A stretch of 64,000 bases of DNA from positions 1 to 64,000 of the forward strand of contig JAMCQN010000147.1 of the NCBI GenBank assembly GCA_023382055.1. Reading direction: 5' to 3'. This document shows, in pieces, positions 25,157-35,219 of this stretch; the stretch's first letter is position 1, and each line of letters opens with the position of its first letter. The stretch comes from Chloroflexota bacterium. Lineage in GTDB: Bacteria; Chloroflexota; Anaerolineae; J036; Brachytrichaceae. The notes beneath the pieces are model-generated. The model made no database searches and was not told where the DNA came from. It worked only from the letters and a program-made list of their open reading frames with translations. The translations under genes and the position numbers were made by a program.

Positions 25157-27160
25157 ATGAATAAGCCATCGCACCTGATGAAATATTTCGTGCTATTGGC
25201 ATCCGCGTCGATGCTCGCAGCCTGCGCTGGAGGGGCCACCCCTGCAGCCGCGCCGACATCAGCCCCTGCTGCAACATCCGCCCCCGCTGCGACAGCAGCC
25301 CCTGAGGCCACGACTGCGCCGGCAGCCAAACCCTCCAAGTATACAGAAGCCCCAGCCCTCGCCGATATGGTGAAAGCTGGCAAGCTTCCTCCCGTCGATC
25401 AGCGTCTGCCGACCGAACCCTTCGTGGTCGGGCCCGGCGTGCTGCAATTGACCAGCAGCCTGCCCAACTGGCAGGCCGGCAAGTACGGCGGCATACTGCA
25501 TACTGCGCACGCCGTCGCCAACTGGTCGCCCGATGTATTCGTAATGATGAATGAGCCGGTTCTGAAGGCGCCAGACCTGACCGTGCAGGGTGTGAAAGGC
25601 AACATCGTTCAGGACTTCAAAGTCGAAAATAACAACCAGGACTTCACATTCTTCATGCGCAAGGGCTTGAAGTGGTCCGACGGCGAGCCGGTCACCACTG
25701 AAGACGTGCGCTTCACCTGGGAAGACATCTACGGCAATGACAAGCTGTATCCGAATGGCCTGCCAAATTTTCTCCGCACTGGCTATGCAGCCACAGGCAC
25801 CCCAGGCAAATTGCAGATCATCGACGACTTCACGTTCAAGATCACGTTTGATAAGCCGTACGGTGGCTTTGTGCGCAACCTCACGATCGAGGGTTGGAAC
25901 GGCTACACCAATCTGATCAACCCCGCGCACTTCCTGAAGAAGTACCACATCAAGTACACGACGCTGGATCAGATGAAGGCCGATCTTGCCGCGAACAAGC
26001 TCACCAATGAGTGGTGGAACCTGTTCAACCTCAAGCGCTGCCAGAACTGGGATATGACCAACCCGAAGTGCGTGGATTACCCCGCCCTGAACCCCTGGCT
26101 CCCCGTCAAGGCTGATCAGGGACTTCTCCGGTTCAAGCGGAATCCCTACTTCTACATGGTTGATACCACCGGTCAGCAGTTGCCTTACATCGACGAGATC
26201 CTGTCCGTCCAGGCGGCGGATGTCGAAATGGTCAACGTGAGAGTCGTCAGCGGCGACGTCGACTACCTGCGCGAGAGCACGGCCCTCGTCAAGGTGCCGA
26301 TGTACAAGCAGGCTGAGGATAAGGCCAACATCAATGTGATCCTTCTGGACATGCACGTCGACTCATCGGGTCTGCAGTTGAACCAGACCTATTCCGACAC
26401 GAACTGGCAGAAGGCATCGCAGGATATGAGATTCCGCCAGGCGGTCAGCCATGCCATGAACCGCAAGGAGATGATCGATACCCTGTATTACGGCTATGCG
26501 TCGATGCCGGACGTGACCGTTGGCCCGCAGAATGACACCTACGACGTCGCGGCCGCCAACAAACTTCTGGATGACATGGGTCTGAAGAAGGGCGCCGACG
26601 GCTTCCGCACCTATGCCGATGGCAAACCTCTTACGATTCTGATCGAGCATGCGGCGCAGGCGCCGGACATCGGCCCCGCGGCCGAACTGGCAGCCCAGTA
26701 TTTGAACGCCGTGGGCATCAAGACATCGGTCAAGAAGATGGAGTCTAACGCGTACGGTCAGGATTACAATGCCAATAAAGTCCAGGCCACCGTGATGTGG
26801 AGCCATGACCAGGGCTGGGACAACGACTGGACACAGGGTGACGCCAGCCGCGCCGGCCACATGTGGGACCTGTGGCACTCCACCCAGGGCACTCAGGCCC
26901 AGCAGGGCATCGAACCGCCAGACTGGATCAAGAAGGCTTACGCTCTGGATGTCGCGCGCTGGGCGTCCGTCTCCGGTTCTGACGAGTATAACAAGGGCAA
27001 GGAAGCCCAGTACCAGTGGGAACGGGATAACCTGCCTTACATCAACTTCGTCGAGAAGGTGAAGTACCCGATGATCGCCAAGAAGAATCTGATGAACATG
27101 GCGAGCGCCGGTTTCGCTATCGCCAACAACTTCCAGGGAGTGCAGCTCTGGTTCAAATAA
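25157..27160 (+). CDS. ABC importer substrate-binding lipoprotein, family 5 (operon 1)
   Basis: Extracellular solute-binding protein of the peptide/opine/sugar-oligomer class, 667 residues. The signal peptide ends with LAAC (Cys23), giving a lipid anchor; residues 24-60 are a low-complexity Ala/Pro/Thr linker. The family-5 fold is seen in GGILHTAHAVANWSPDVF, DFTFFMRKGLKWSDGEPVTTEDVRFTWEDI and FRQAVSHAMNRKEMID. AAGGAG is correctly placed. It is the first gene of a five-gene operon with two permeases and two ATPases. The ligand cannot be deduced; family-5 proteins in this phylum often bind sugars or peptides. Confidence 0.93.
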   Translation: MNKPSHLMKYFVLLASASMLAACAGGATPAAAPTSAPAATSAPAATAAPEATTAPAAKPSKYTEAPALADMVKAGKLPPVDQRLPTEPFVVGPGVLQLTSSLPNWQAGKYGGILHTAHAVANWSPDVFVMMNEPVLKAPDLTVQGVKGNIVQDFKVENNNQDFTFFMRKGLKWSDGEPVTTEDVRFTWEDIYGNDKLYPNGLPNFLRTGYAATGTPGKLQIIDDFTFKITFDKPYGGFVRNLTIEGWNGYTNLINPAHFLKKYHIKYTTLDQMKADLAANKLTNEWWNLFNLKRCQNWDMTNPKCVDYPALNPWLPVKADQGLLRFKRNPYFYMVDTTGQQLPYIDEILSVQAADVEMVNVRVVSGDVDYLRESTALVKVPMYKQAEDKANINVILLDMHVDSSGLQLNQTYSDTNWQKASQDMRFRQAVSHAMNRKEMIDTLYYGYASMPDVTVGPQNDTYDVAAANKLLDDMGLKKGADGFRTYADGKPLTILIEHAAQAPDIGPAAELAAQYLNAVGIKTSVKKMESNAYGQDYNANKVQATVMWSHDQGWDNDWTQGDASRAGHMWDLWHSTQGTQAQQGIEPPDWIKKAYALDVARWASVSGSDEYNKGKEAQYQWERDNLPYINFVEKVKYPMIAKKNLMNMASAGFAIANNFQGVQLWFK

Positions 27161-27191
27161 TAAACAGGCCCTGAACGAAAAAGGGCGTTGC

Positions 27192-27226
27192 GAGGCAGCG
27201 CCAGGCCAATGGCCTGGCGCTGCCTC
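27192..27226 (+). repeat. intercistronic hairpin after the binding-protein gene (operon 1)
   Basis: Perfect 17-bp inverted repeat with a one-base loop (left arm GAGGCAGCGCCAGGCCA), 31 nt after the stop of the binding-protein gene and without a T-run. Such hairpins usually protect the upstream message or partly stop transcription, raising binding protein over permease. Confidence 0.8.
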
Positions 27227-27329
27227 CACTCTCTGCCGGCGCATTCCGCCGCAGTGGGCGCGTCCCTGTTCGAGAAGTCGGCTTGAGCTTGCCTGTAAAT
27301 CACAACCACCTGCCGGGAGGAAGCATTAA

Positions 27330-28328
27330 GTGTTAGCCTATATTGCGCGTCGTATCGTGACGCTTATCCCCATTCTTTTCCTCATCTCGCTGGTCTCGTT
27401 TATCATCATTCAGTTGCCCCCCGGCGACTGGGTAACGCGCCAGATCACCCAACTCAGGCTCTCGGGCATCCAGGTAGGTGAAGATGAGGCTCTGCGCCTG
27501 ACCAAGCTATACGGTCTGGACAAGCCGGGTGGAGAGCGCTACATTATGTGGATGAAAGGCATCCTGCTGGAGGGAAATTTTGGCTGGTCGTTTCAGTGGA
27601 ACCAGCCGGTCAATAGTCTGCTGGCAGAGCGTATTCCACTGACGATGGGCATCTCAATCGCTTCGCTCATCATCTCATGGATCATCGCTATCCCTATCGG
27701 CATCTACTCGGCCACGCACCAGTATTCCGTGTTGGATTATATTTTTACATTTATCGGGTTCATCGGGCTGGCCACCCCTGGCTTTCTGGTAGCGCTGGTG
27801 CTGGCCTGGTTTATCTTCACCACTACAGGCTTTTCGCCGCTTGGCCTCTATAGCAATCAATTTCTTGATGCGCCCATGAGCCTGGCTAAACTGGGCGATA
27901 TGCTCAAACACTTGATCTTGCCGCTTCTCATTATCGGGTTGAGCAGCACCGGCGTGACCATCCGCGTCATGCGCGCAAATTTGCTCGACGAGCTAAAGAA
28001 ACAATACGTCATTACGGCGCGCGCCAAGGGCTTGCGCGAACTGGGTCTGTTGCTCAAATACCCGGTCCGCATGGCCATCAACCCGATCATCAGCACGATC
28101 GGCTGGGTTTTACCCGCTCTGGTTTCCGGAGAAGTGCTGGTATCGATTGTGCTGGGCATCCAGACTACCGGCCCTTTGCTATTGCGCGCAGTGCTGGAAC
28201 AGGATATGTACCTGGCTGGCAGCACTGTAATGATCTTAAGCACTTTGACCGTGATCGGAACACTGCTGTCAGATATTCTTCTGGCAGCCTTGGATCCACG
28301 CATCCGCTATGGAGGGGTGAGTAAATGA
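27330..28328 (+). CDS. ABC importer permease, DppB type (operon 1)
   Basis: Inner-membrane permease of 332 residues. It has the family start (YIARRIVTLIPILFLISLVSF), six predicted membrane helices and the EAA loop that contacts the ATPases (LLDELKKQYVITARAKGLRE). The start is GTG with GGGAGG upstream. It ends in a 4-bp ATGA overlap with the second permease gene. A heterodimeric pore with the next gene product is expected. Confidence 0.92.
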   Translation: MLAYIARRIVTLIPILFLISLVSFIIIQLPPGDWVTRQITQLRLSGIQVGEDEALRLTKLYGLDKPGGERYIMWMKGILLEGNFGWSFQWNQPVNSLLAERIPLTMGISIASLIISWIIAIPIGIYSATHQYSVLDYIFTFIGFIGLATPGFLVALVLAWFIFTTTGFSPLGLYSNQFLDAPMSLAKLGDMLKHLILPLLIIGLSSTGVTIRVMRANLLDELKKQYVITARAKGLRELGLLLKYPVRMAINPIISTIGWVLPALVSGEVLVSIVLGIQTTGPLLLRAVLEQDMYLAGSTVMILSTLTVIGTLLSDILLAALDPRIRYGGVSK

Positions 28329-29503
28329 GCGCCCAGTCAACCAATAACCCCCAGGTACTCAACGACCCGCTGCAGGACGAGGTTGTGGCGCTGGGACAGC
28401 CGGAAGTCGTTCGTGACGAGCGCTTCTATTATGCGTCACAAACCGAACTGGTCTGGTGGCGTTTCAAGAAGCACAGGCTGGCTGTCATCGCAGGGATATT
28501 GACGATTATCCTGTACCTTACGGCAATATTCGCGGATTTTGTCGCTCCCTACGGCATCATCACACGCTGGGGAGGCCGCCAGCAGGAGCCGCCCACGCCT
28601 GTCTATTTCTACCGTGATGGCGTCGGCATCACCGGGCCGTTCATCTATCCCGTGACGCGCAAGGCGGATCCAAAGACTTTTGAGTGGGTTTTCATCCCGG
28701 ATAAGACCAAGCCGATCCCAATACAGTTCTTTGTACAGGGCGAAACCTACAAACTCCTGGGGTTTATCGATACGGATATCCACTTGTTTGGCACCGGACT
28801 TGGCAATGAGCCGGTACACCTCTTTGGCACTGACAACCTCGGTCGCGACCTGTTCTCGCGCGTCTTCTTCGGCGCTCAAGTCTCGCTGTCCATCGGACTC
28901 GTCGGCGTACTGATCAGCTTCGTGGCAGGCGTACTCCTGGGCGGTTTATCGGGATACATGGGCGGTGTGGTAGATGAAATCATTCAACGCACCATCGACT
29001 TCCTCCTCTCGATCCCGACGCTTCCATTGTGGATGGCGCTATCTGCTGCACTTCCACGCCAGTGGCCGGTTATACAAACCTATTTCGCGATTACGTTGAT
29101 CCTTTCGGTTATCGGCTGGGCCGGCCTGGCGCGCGTCGTGCGCGGCAAGTTGCTGCAGTTACGCGAAGAGGATTACGCGATGGCGGCGCAGGCTGCCGGC
29201 GCGAGCAAATGGCGCATCATCACCCGCCACCTGCTGCCTGGTTTTACCAGCCACCTGATCGTTTCGATCACGGTATCCATTCCGGCGGTGATCCTGGGCG
29301 AAACCGCTTTGAGTTTCATCGGTCTGGGCATGCAGCCGCCGGCGGTGAGTTGGGGCACGCTGCTGCAGGATGCGCAGAACATCGTCGCCGTTGCGCAACA
29401 GCAGTGGCTGATGATCCCGGCGATCTTTGTGATTGTCACTGTGCTGTTGTTCAACTTCGTCGGCGATGGGTTGCGCGATGCAGCCGATCCTTACTCAAGG
29501 TAA
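28325..29503 (+). CDS. ABC importer permease, DppC type (operon 1)
   Basis: Second permease, 392 residues, longer than the usual 280-300. The extra length lies between the first helix (about 53-75) and the core: residues 80-165 are a soluble loop (beginning GRQQEPPTPVYFYRDGVGI) that probably projects outside, where it could meet the binding protein. The core has FGTDNLGRDLFSRVFFGAQVSL and the EAA loop REEDYAMAAQAAGASKWRII. Overlaps the DppB-type gene by 4 bp. Confidence 0.92.
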   Translation: MSAQSTNNPQVLNDPLQDEVVALGQPEVVRDERFYYASQTELVWWRFKKHRLAVIAGILTIILYLTAIFADFVAPYGIITRWGGRQQEPPTPVYFYRDGVGITGPFIYPVTRKADPKTFEWVFIPDKTKPIPIQFFVQGETYKLLGFIDTDIHLFGTGLGNEPVHLFGTDNLGRDLFSRVFFGAQVSLSIGLVGVLISFVAGVLLGGLSGYMGGVVDEIIQRTIDFLLSIPTLPLWMALSAALPRQWPVIQTYFAITLILSVIGWAGLARVVRGKLLQLREEDYAMAAQAAGASKWRIITRHLLPGFTSHLIVSITVSIPAVILGETALSFIGLGMQPPAVSWGTLLQDAQNIVAVAQQQWLMIPAIFVIVTVLLFNFVGDGLRDAADPYSR

Positions 29504-29554
29504 ATTGCTGACCATAGATTGTTTCACACTTGGAACTAAGAGAACGATGACATT

Positions 29555-30610
29555 ATGACGAACGATAACAACGTGCTCATCGAAGTGCGCAACCTGCAGA
29601 CGTATTTCTACCTGTACGAGGGAACTGTACGGGCAGTCGATGGTGTGAGTTACGACATCCGCAAGGGCAAGTCGCTGGGCGTCATCGGCGAAAGCGGTTG
29701 CGGCAAGTCGGTCACCGCTCAGTCGACCATGCGCATCGTGCCTTCCCCGCCCGGCAAGGAAGTTGGCGGCGAAATAATCATGCATCTGGAGAAGGAGCCT
29801 GTCGATGTCTTGAAACTTGAAGCCAACAGCAACGAAATGCGCGCCATCCGCTGGAAGGAAATCAGCATGATCTTCCAGGAGCCGATGACATCCTTCAGCC
29901 CGCTATTCACGATCGGCAACCAGATCGTTGAAGCCATCAAGCTCCACCTGCCCGGTCTCACCAAAAAGGAGATGCGCGAGCGCACCATCGAGCTACTGGA
30001 TAAGGTTGGCATCCCGCAACCGAGCCGATTGATCGATGTTTACCCGCACCAGCTCAGCGGCGGCATGCGCCAGCGCGCCATGATTGCCATGGCGTTGTCG
30101 TGCAATCCCAAATTGCTGATCGCCGACGAACCAACCACGGCGCTGGACGTGACAATTGAGGCGCAAATCCTCGAGTTGATCCGCGGGCTGCAGGAGGAAT
30201 TCGGCATGGCGCTCATGTATATCAGTCATGACCTCGCGGTAGTCAGCGAAATGTCCGACGAGATCATGGTGATGTACCTGGGCCGCGTGATGGAGAAAGC
30301 CAGCACCGACGAGATCTTCAATAACCCGCTGCATCCCTACACCAGAGCGCTGTGGCGGTCGATTCCGGTGATTGAAGGCGAGCTCAAGCGTCTGGAAACC
30401 ATCAAAGGCGTGTTGCCGAACCCTTACCAGGTGCAGAAGGGTTGCCCATTCTTCTCGCGCTGCGAACAGCGCATGCCGGGGCTTTGCGATGAAGCGCGAC
30501 CGCCGCTATACCAGGTGACGCCCACACAAACGGTCAGTTGCTTCCTGTATGACAAAAACGCCAAAGCAGGGCCTGCCGCCATTGCCAGCCAAAGTGTAGC
30601 CACGTCATGA
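29555..30610 (+). CDS. ABC importer ATPase, DppD type (operon 1)
   Basis: Cytoplasmic ATPase of 351 residues. Walker [12 protein letters not shown], signature [15 protein letters not shown], Walker [13 protein letters not shown] and the switch His in ISHDLAVV are intact. The C-terminal oligopeptide-type extension carries four Cys ([16 protein letters not shown] and a later SCFLY) of the kind that can hold a [4Fe-4S] cluster. Pairs with the DppF-type ATPase 40 nt downstream. Confidence 0.94.
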   Translation: MTNDNNVLIEVRNLQTYFYLYEGTVRAVDGVSYDIRKGKSLGVIGESGCGKSVTAQSTMRIVPSPPGKEVGGEIIMHLEKEPVDVLKLEANSNEMRAIRWKEISMIFQEPMTSFSPLFTIGNQIVEAIKLHLPGLTKKEMRERTIELLDKVGIPQPSRLIDVYPHQLSGGMRQRAMIAMALSCNPKLLIADEPTTALDVTIEAQILELIRGLQEEFGMALMYISHDLAVVSEMSDEIMVMYLGRVMEKASTDEIFNNPLHPYTRALWRSIPVIEGELKRLETIKGVLPNPYQVQKGCPFFSRCEQRMPGLCDEARPPLYQVTPTQTVSCFLYDKNAKAGPAAIASQSVATS

Positions 30611-30650
30611 GCAGCATGTGGATCAACATTCATCCGAGGAGTACAAGAGC

Positions 30651-31655
30651 GTGAGCGCACAAGCAGAACCCCTACTCGAGGTCAAGGAACTCAAAAAATA
30701 CTTCCCCATCCAGAAAGGCTTCCTGAAGCGCACGGTGGGGTATGTCAGAGCCGTCGATGACGTCAGCATTTCGGTGAGAGCAGGTGAGACACTCGGTGTG
30801 GTCGGCGAGAGCGGCAGCGGTAAAACGACACTGGGGCGCACGATCATCCGCCTGTATGAACCAACTGCAGGCGACGTGATCCTGCACGAAGGCGATCAAG
30901 TGATGCATGTGCCGCAACTGGATGACCGCGCCATGCACACGTTCCGCCGCAACGCTCAGATGATTTTCCAGGATCCGTATGCTTCGCTGAACCCGCGCAT
31001 GAATATACTGGAGACCATCGGCGAGCCGCTGCTTGTGAATAACGTCGCCAAAGGCGCGGAATTGGAAGAGCGCGTGAAGAAAGTGATGTTGCAGGTGGGG
31101 CTGCGCGTCGAGCACCTGCGCCGATTCCCGCACAGCTTCAGCGGCGGCCAGCGCCAGCGCATCGGCATTGCGCGCGCACTCGTCGTTAACCCCAGGCTGG
31201 TCATTGCTGACGAGCCGGTATCGGCGTTGGACGTCTCCATTCAAGCGCAGATTCTGAACCTGCTGAAAGACATGCAGGCGCAATACCAGCTCACGTACGT
31301 ATTCATCTCGCATGCCATGAGCGTCGTCCGCTATATGAGCGAACGCATCGCAGTCATGTACGCCGGCAAGCTGGTCGAGGTCGCGCCGAAAGAGGAGGTC
31401 TTGCGCCAACCCCTGCACCCCTACACCGAAGCGCTGCTCTCGGCTGTGCCTAAGCTGTCTCAGAAACGCAAGCGCCTGGTCTCCAGAGGTGAAGTGCCGG
31501 ACCTGGGCAGGCTGCCGAGCGGTTGTGTATTCCACCCGCGCTGCAAGTATGCGACGGATATCTGCAAGACCGAAGAGCCGCATCTGCGCGAACTTGCGCC
31601 TAGCCGCACCGTGAGTTGCCACCTTGCCGAAAAATTGACGCTGGGGGGAATTTAG
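30651..31655 (+). CDS. ABC importer ATPase, DppF type (operon 1)
   Basis: Second ATPase, 334 residues. Walker A GESGSGKTTLGRT, signature FSGGQRQRIGIARAL, Walker B LVIADEPVSALD, and the C-terminal Cys cluster (GCVFHPRCKYATDIC, then VSCHL). The start is taken as GTG 30651, which has GAGGAG nine bases upstream; another GTG at 30618 would add 11 residues. Last intact gene of the operon; a decayed hydrolase fragment follows. Confidence 0.92.
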   Translation: MSAQAEPLLEVKELKKYFPIQKGFLKRTVGYVRAVDDVSISVRAGETLGVVGESGSGKTTLGRTIIRLYEPTAGDVILHEGDQVMHVPQLDDRAMHTFRRNAQMIFQDPYASLNPRMNILETIGEPLLVNNVAKGAELEERVKKVMLQVGLRVEHLRRFPHSFSGGQRQRIGIARALVVNPRLVIADEPVSALDVSIQAQILNLLKDMQAQYQLTYVFISHAMSVVRYMSERIAVMYAGKLVEVAPKEEVLRQPLHPYTEALLSAVPKLSQKRKRLVSRGEVPDLGRLPSGCVFHPRCKYATDICKTEEPHLRELAPSRTVSCHLAEKLTLGGI

Positions 31656-31669
31656 GGACTCGACCCGTG

Positions 31670-32020
31670 ATGCTGAAGGTATATCTGGATACCGATCTGG
31701 ACGGCGACACAGACGACCTTTGCACGCTGACTATGCTGCTCAGATGGTCGGAACTCAGCATCACAGGAATAACCACCTTGTCAGCAGACGCCTATGTTGG
31801 TTCAACGCGCAATCGCTTCAGGCCGGCATATTCAGACGGAAAACACTTATGGCGCAGCAACCGAACCCTTCACCACCCTGTTCGTGTTGTAACGCCGTCA
31901 ACCTGGCCTGCGCCGATCCACTCTGCTCTTCCTGACTGGTGGATTCCTGCGTCTGCCCGATCTCTTATTGCCCGCGCAGGGCCTATGGAGCCACCTGCGA
32001 CCGGTTATCAGCCGCTATAA
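31670..32020 (+). pseudogene. remnant of an inosine/uridine-type nucleoside hydrolase
   Basis: From ATG 31670 about 40 codons match the N-terminus of nucleoside hydrolases: VYLDTDLDGDTDDLCTLTML, the Asp-rich Ca-binding motif, then LSITGITTLSAD. After about 31795 the resemblance is lost in all frames and the frame stops at 32020, against some 300 residues in intact enzymes. The frame begins 15 nt after the ABC operon, so it was probably its last gene. Whether the first 117 codons are still translated is unknown. The rest of the 570-nt gap up to 32225 has no recognised gene. Confidence 0.6.
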
Positions 32021-32225
32021 CCAACTCTCAACACAACGCTTTGATCAGCGCCATCGCGCCCGCTTAACCTGCGCAAGAGCGGCGGTTGGTTGAACCAAAA
32101 TATCCAGAATGGTGGGAAAATAACCCGAGTGGTCGTCAACAATAATGCGACAGCCTTAGTGAATTCCGGTTTGACCTTTTGGCCGCATCGTTGTAGAACA
32201 TTATCGGACAGCAAGTTAGAATCAA

Positions 32226-35051
32226 ATGAAGTTCTTTATCGCCTTAGCCCTCAAACGACTCGCCAGTAGAGCCACGTTAACCATCTTATTGATCTTCAGT
32301 ATTGCCCTAACCGTGGGCGTACTCGTCTGCGTGCCCGTGTTCAGCAATGCGGTCAGCATGCAATTGATGGGGCAGGAACTGGCTGCGCGCGCGACACGCA
32401 CCAATCGTCCTGCTTTCGCGCTGCGCGCTTATGCGCTCCCCAGTGGAAACGATATGTCTATTCAGGATGGCCTGACGCAGCGGGACTGGATGCTGAGTCT
32501 GATTAAGCAGTACATCGGGCTGCCTGTCCAGTCTGTGTATATGCAGTTGGAGAGCAGCGCTCTCCATTTGCGCCCGGTTAAGAACGATCCATCCAACCGG
32601 CATCAGGAAGACGAGTTGGATCAGGTGCGCGGTTTATATATACCCCATATAGAAGACCACATCAAAGCCGTCGATGGAATTCCCTACGGAGCAACGCCTG
32701 CCGGAGTTCCAGCCGGCACCGTGCCGATCTGGGTTGAAACCCATTATGCACAGCTTAAGGACATCAGGGTTGGAGATAAGTACAGGTTGGATGGGATAGG
32801 CAACAGTATCAACAACAGCCTGCCCGTACAGGTCGTCGGTTTGTGGGAAGCCAGCGACCGCCAGGATATATTCTGGTATCGCGATTCGATCACAGATTAC
32901 GATAAATCATTTCTGACTACACTTGCCATAGCAGAGCAGAATCCGCAACTCTACCTGCCAACCAGCTTCCGATCGTGGTATTTCCTGCTGGACGAATCGC
33001 GGATCAACCTGGATCGCGGCGACCAGTATCTCAACGGCATCGAGTCTTTTACGAGGGATGTCGAAAAATACATCAAAAACGGCAAGGTCGACGTGTCCCC
33101 CGTCGAGGAACTTGCGCGCGCGCAAACGCGAAAATTGTCGCTGACCCTCATTCTGACCGGTTTTGCCCTGCCATTGCTGGTCATGCTGGTCTTTTTCGTC
33201 ATATCCATGTCGACGATGGCGGCGCGCTTTCAACATCGCGAAATCGCGTTGATATCAAGCCGGGGCGGTACGCGCGGGCAGATCATGGTCCTGATACTGA
33301 TCGAGTCCTTTATCATCCTCGCCGTCGCATTGCCGCTGGGTCTGGTCGGCGGTCTCGGCCTGGCGACCCTGATGGGCTACTCCGTAAGCTTTCTGCAGTT
33401 CCAGATGCGCGAACCCCTGCGGGTTTACATCGAATCGGCTGACTGGCGCCTGATTGCAGCCGGGCTGTCGATCGGTGTAGCGGCGCGCCTGTGGGCCACC
33501 TGGCGCGCCAGCCGGGTCAGCCTGGTGGCTTATGAACGCCAACGCGCGCGCACTGTCAATGTCAGCAACGGCTTGCGGATTGCGTTTGTGTTGATCATGG
33601 TCGGCCTCACCTATTACGCATTCCGCCAGCTCAGCTTGAAAGGGACACTGGGATTCGTCAGTTGGAACGTCGATGATGCGTCCAATGACCCGCTGCTGCT
33701 GGCTGCACCCACCCTGTTCCTGTTCACCGGTCCGCTGGTCATGGTCGAGTTATTCGTCTTGTTGATGCGACCAATCGGCTGGTTGAGCAAGCTCCTGCCA
33801 TCCTACACCGCCTATCTGGGTTTCACACAACTGGGGCGCGAAGGCAGCCAATATCGCGGCCCGGCCTACCTGTTGATCCTGTGCCTGACGCTGGGTGTGT
33901 TTTACGCGTCTGTCGCAAAAAGCGCAGACATCTGGCTGGTCGAGCGCCGGCGTTATGAAGTCGGCGCAGATCTTACATTTCAGCCCACGGTCAAGAAGGC
34001 TGATTCTACGACGGGCGCGCCGGCTGCATTGCCGGTTGACGCCGATAGCACTGCCGTTCTGCCCCTGAGTGATTATGCGCAGATTCCCGGCGTCGATCAT
34101 GCAACACTGGTTGGCGACTTTACCGCCATACCCAAGCTCAATGCGATTCCCACAGTCCGCATGCTGGTGGTAGACCGCCTGAGTTTTCCGCAGAGCATCT
34201 ATTACCGGCGCGACTTCGCAAAAAACCAACTCGGCGACATGCTTAATGAACTAGGCATGACACCCAACGGTATTATTGTGCCGCGTCTAGTACTGACATC
34301 AACCGGGCTGACCATTGGAGATCAACTGGATCTGAACCTGGTGCTGGCTGATGCCGAAAACTACAACCTCACTTTCAAGATTGTTGACACTTACGAGTAT
34401 TTTCCTACGGTATACAACGATAAACCCGCCGTTATTGTTGACGCCAACTACTTGAATTCCGTGTTGGGCGGTACGTTCCCCGGTTTCGTGTGGATGCGAC
34501 TCAAACCCGGTGTCAGCGGCTCAGAAGTGTTAACAAAAGTCATGGAGATGGGCGTGGAGCCGGTCAAAGAACATGACCTGGGCGCCATTCTGCAGACAGA
34601 CCAACAGAAACTTGAGAACGTCGGGATGTTCGGGCTGCTGTCGATATCCTTTGTGGCCGGGGCGCTACTGGCCGCCATCGGCATTCTCGTGTACAGTCTG
34701 TCCTCATTGATGGAGCGCGCACAGCGTTTTGCCATTATGCGGGCGATGGGCATGCGTCAGGTCGAGGTCGTGCTGACCGTGCTCATCGAGTATGTCATTA
34801 CCCTTGCCTACGCCATAGCGGCCGGGCTCGGGCTTGGCGTTGCAGCATCTACGCTGTATGTGCCGCTATTCCCAGTCACCGAAAACCCCGGCATTCCGAT
34901 ACCGCCCTTCATCGCCTATATCGACTGGCAACGCGCCGACTGGATGACCATTGCGGTGTCTATCGCGTTGTTGCTGATCGTTGCCGGAGTAGTCATCCGG
35001 GTTGCACGCGCGCGCATATTCGAAGTCCTGCGTATGGGTGGGTGGGAGTAA
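32226..35051 (+). CDS. large FtsX/MacB-type permease without adjacent ATPase
   Basis: Membrane protein of 941 residues. It has an N-terminal helix (about 17-40), a periplasmic-type domain of about 260 residues, a first block of helices from 310 (ALPLLVMLVFFVISMSTMAA) with a coupling segment FQHREIALISSRGGTRGQI, further helices at 440-590, a second soluble domain, and a second FtsX block near 800-930 with RFAIMRAMGMRQVEVVLTVL. Two FtsX domains in one chain are typical of LolCE/MacB-like or mechanotransmission permeases. No ABC ATPase of the LolD/MacB class lies next to it, so its partner must be elsewhere. Convergent with the small membrane protein. Confidence 0.87.
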   Translation: MKFFIALALKRLASRATLTILLIFSIALTVGVLVCVPVFSNAVSMQLMGQELAARATRTNRPAFALRAYALPSGNDMSIQDGLTQRDWMLSLIKQYIGLPVQSVYMQLESSALHLRPVKNDPSNRHQEDELDQVRGLYIPHIEDHIKAVDGIPYGATPAGVPAGTVPIWVETHYAQLKDIRVGDKYRLDGIGNSINNSLPVQVVGLWEASDRQDIFWYRDSITDYDKSFLTTLAIAEQNPQLYLPTSFRSWYFLLDESRINLDRGDQYLNGIESFTRDVEKYIKNGKVDVSPVEELARAQTRKLSLTLILTGFALPLLVMLVFFVISMSTMAARFQHREIALISSRGGTRGQIMVLILIESFIILAVALPLGLVGGLGLATLMGYSVSFLQFQMREPLRVYIESADWRLIAAGLSIGVAARLWATWRASRVSLVAYERQRARTVNVSNGLRIAFVLIMVGLTYYAFRQLSLKGTLGFVSWNVDDASNDPLLLAAPTLFLFTGPLVMVELFVLLMRPIGWLSKLLPSYTAYLGFTQLGREGSQYRGPAYLLILCLTLGVFYASVAKSADIWLVERRRYEVGADLTFQPTVKKADSTTGAPAALPVDADSTAVLPLSDYAQIPGVDHATLVGDFTAIPKLNAIPTVRMLVVDRLSFPQSIYYRRDFAKNQLGDMLNELGMTPNGIIVPRLVLTSTGLTIGDQLDLNLVLADAENYNLTFKIVDTYEYFPTVYNDKPAVIVDANYLNSVLGGTFPGFVWMRLKPGVSGSEVLTKVMEMGVEPVKEHDLGAILQTDQQKLENVGMFGLLSISFVAGALLAAIGILVYSLSSLMERAQRFAIMRAMGMRQVEVVLTVLIEYVITLAYAIAAGLGLGVAASTLYVPLFPVTENPGIPIPPFIAYIDWQRADWMTIAVSIALLLIVAGVVIRVARARIFEVLRMGGWE

Positions 35052-35219
35052 ATACCCGGCGATAACCACGTGCACCAGCCTGTCAACTCTGCATCAACAG
35101 GATAGTTTAGAAATCGACAGCCTCGCAATGCAAAGAGACTCTGAAGCATCCGAGCAATCTGCCGGCGCTTCAGAGATGCGTTGTGCTGCTTTGCGCGTAA
35201 GTCTGACGACTAATCGCGC

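Noticed and set aside
25230..25340. Repetitive DNA that could pass for a small tandem repeat or CRISPR-like array
   Set aside because: It is the coding sequence of the Ala/Pro/Thr-rich linker of the binding protein; units are irregular and there are no spacers.
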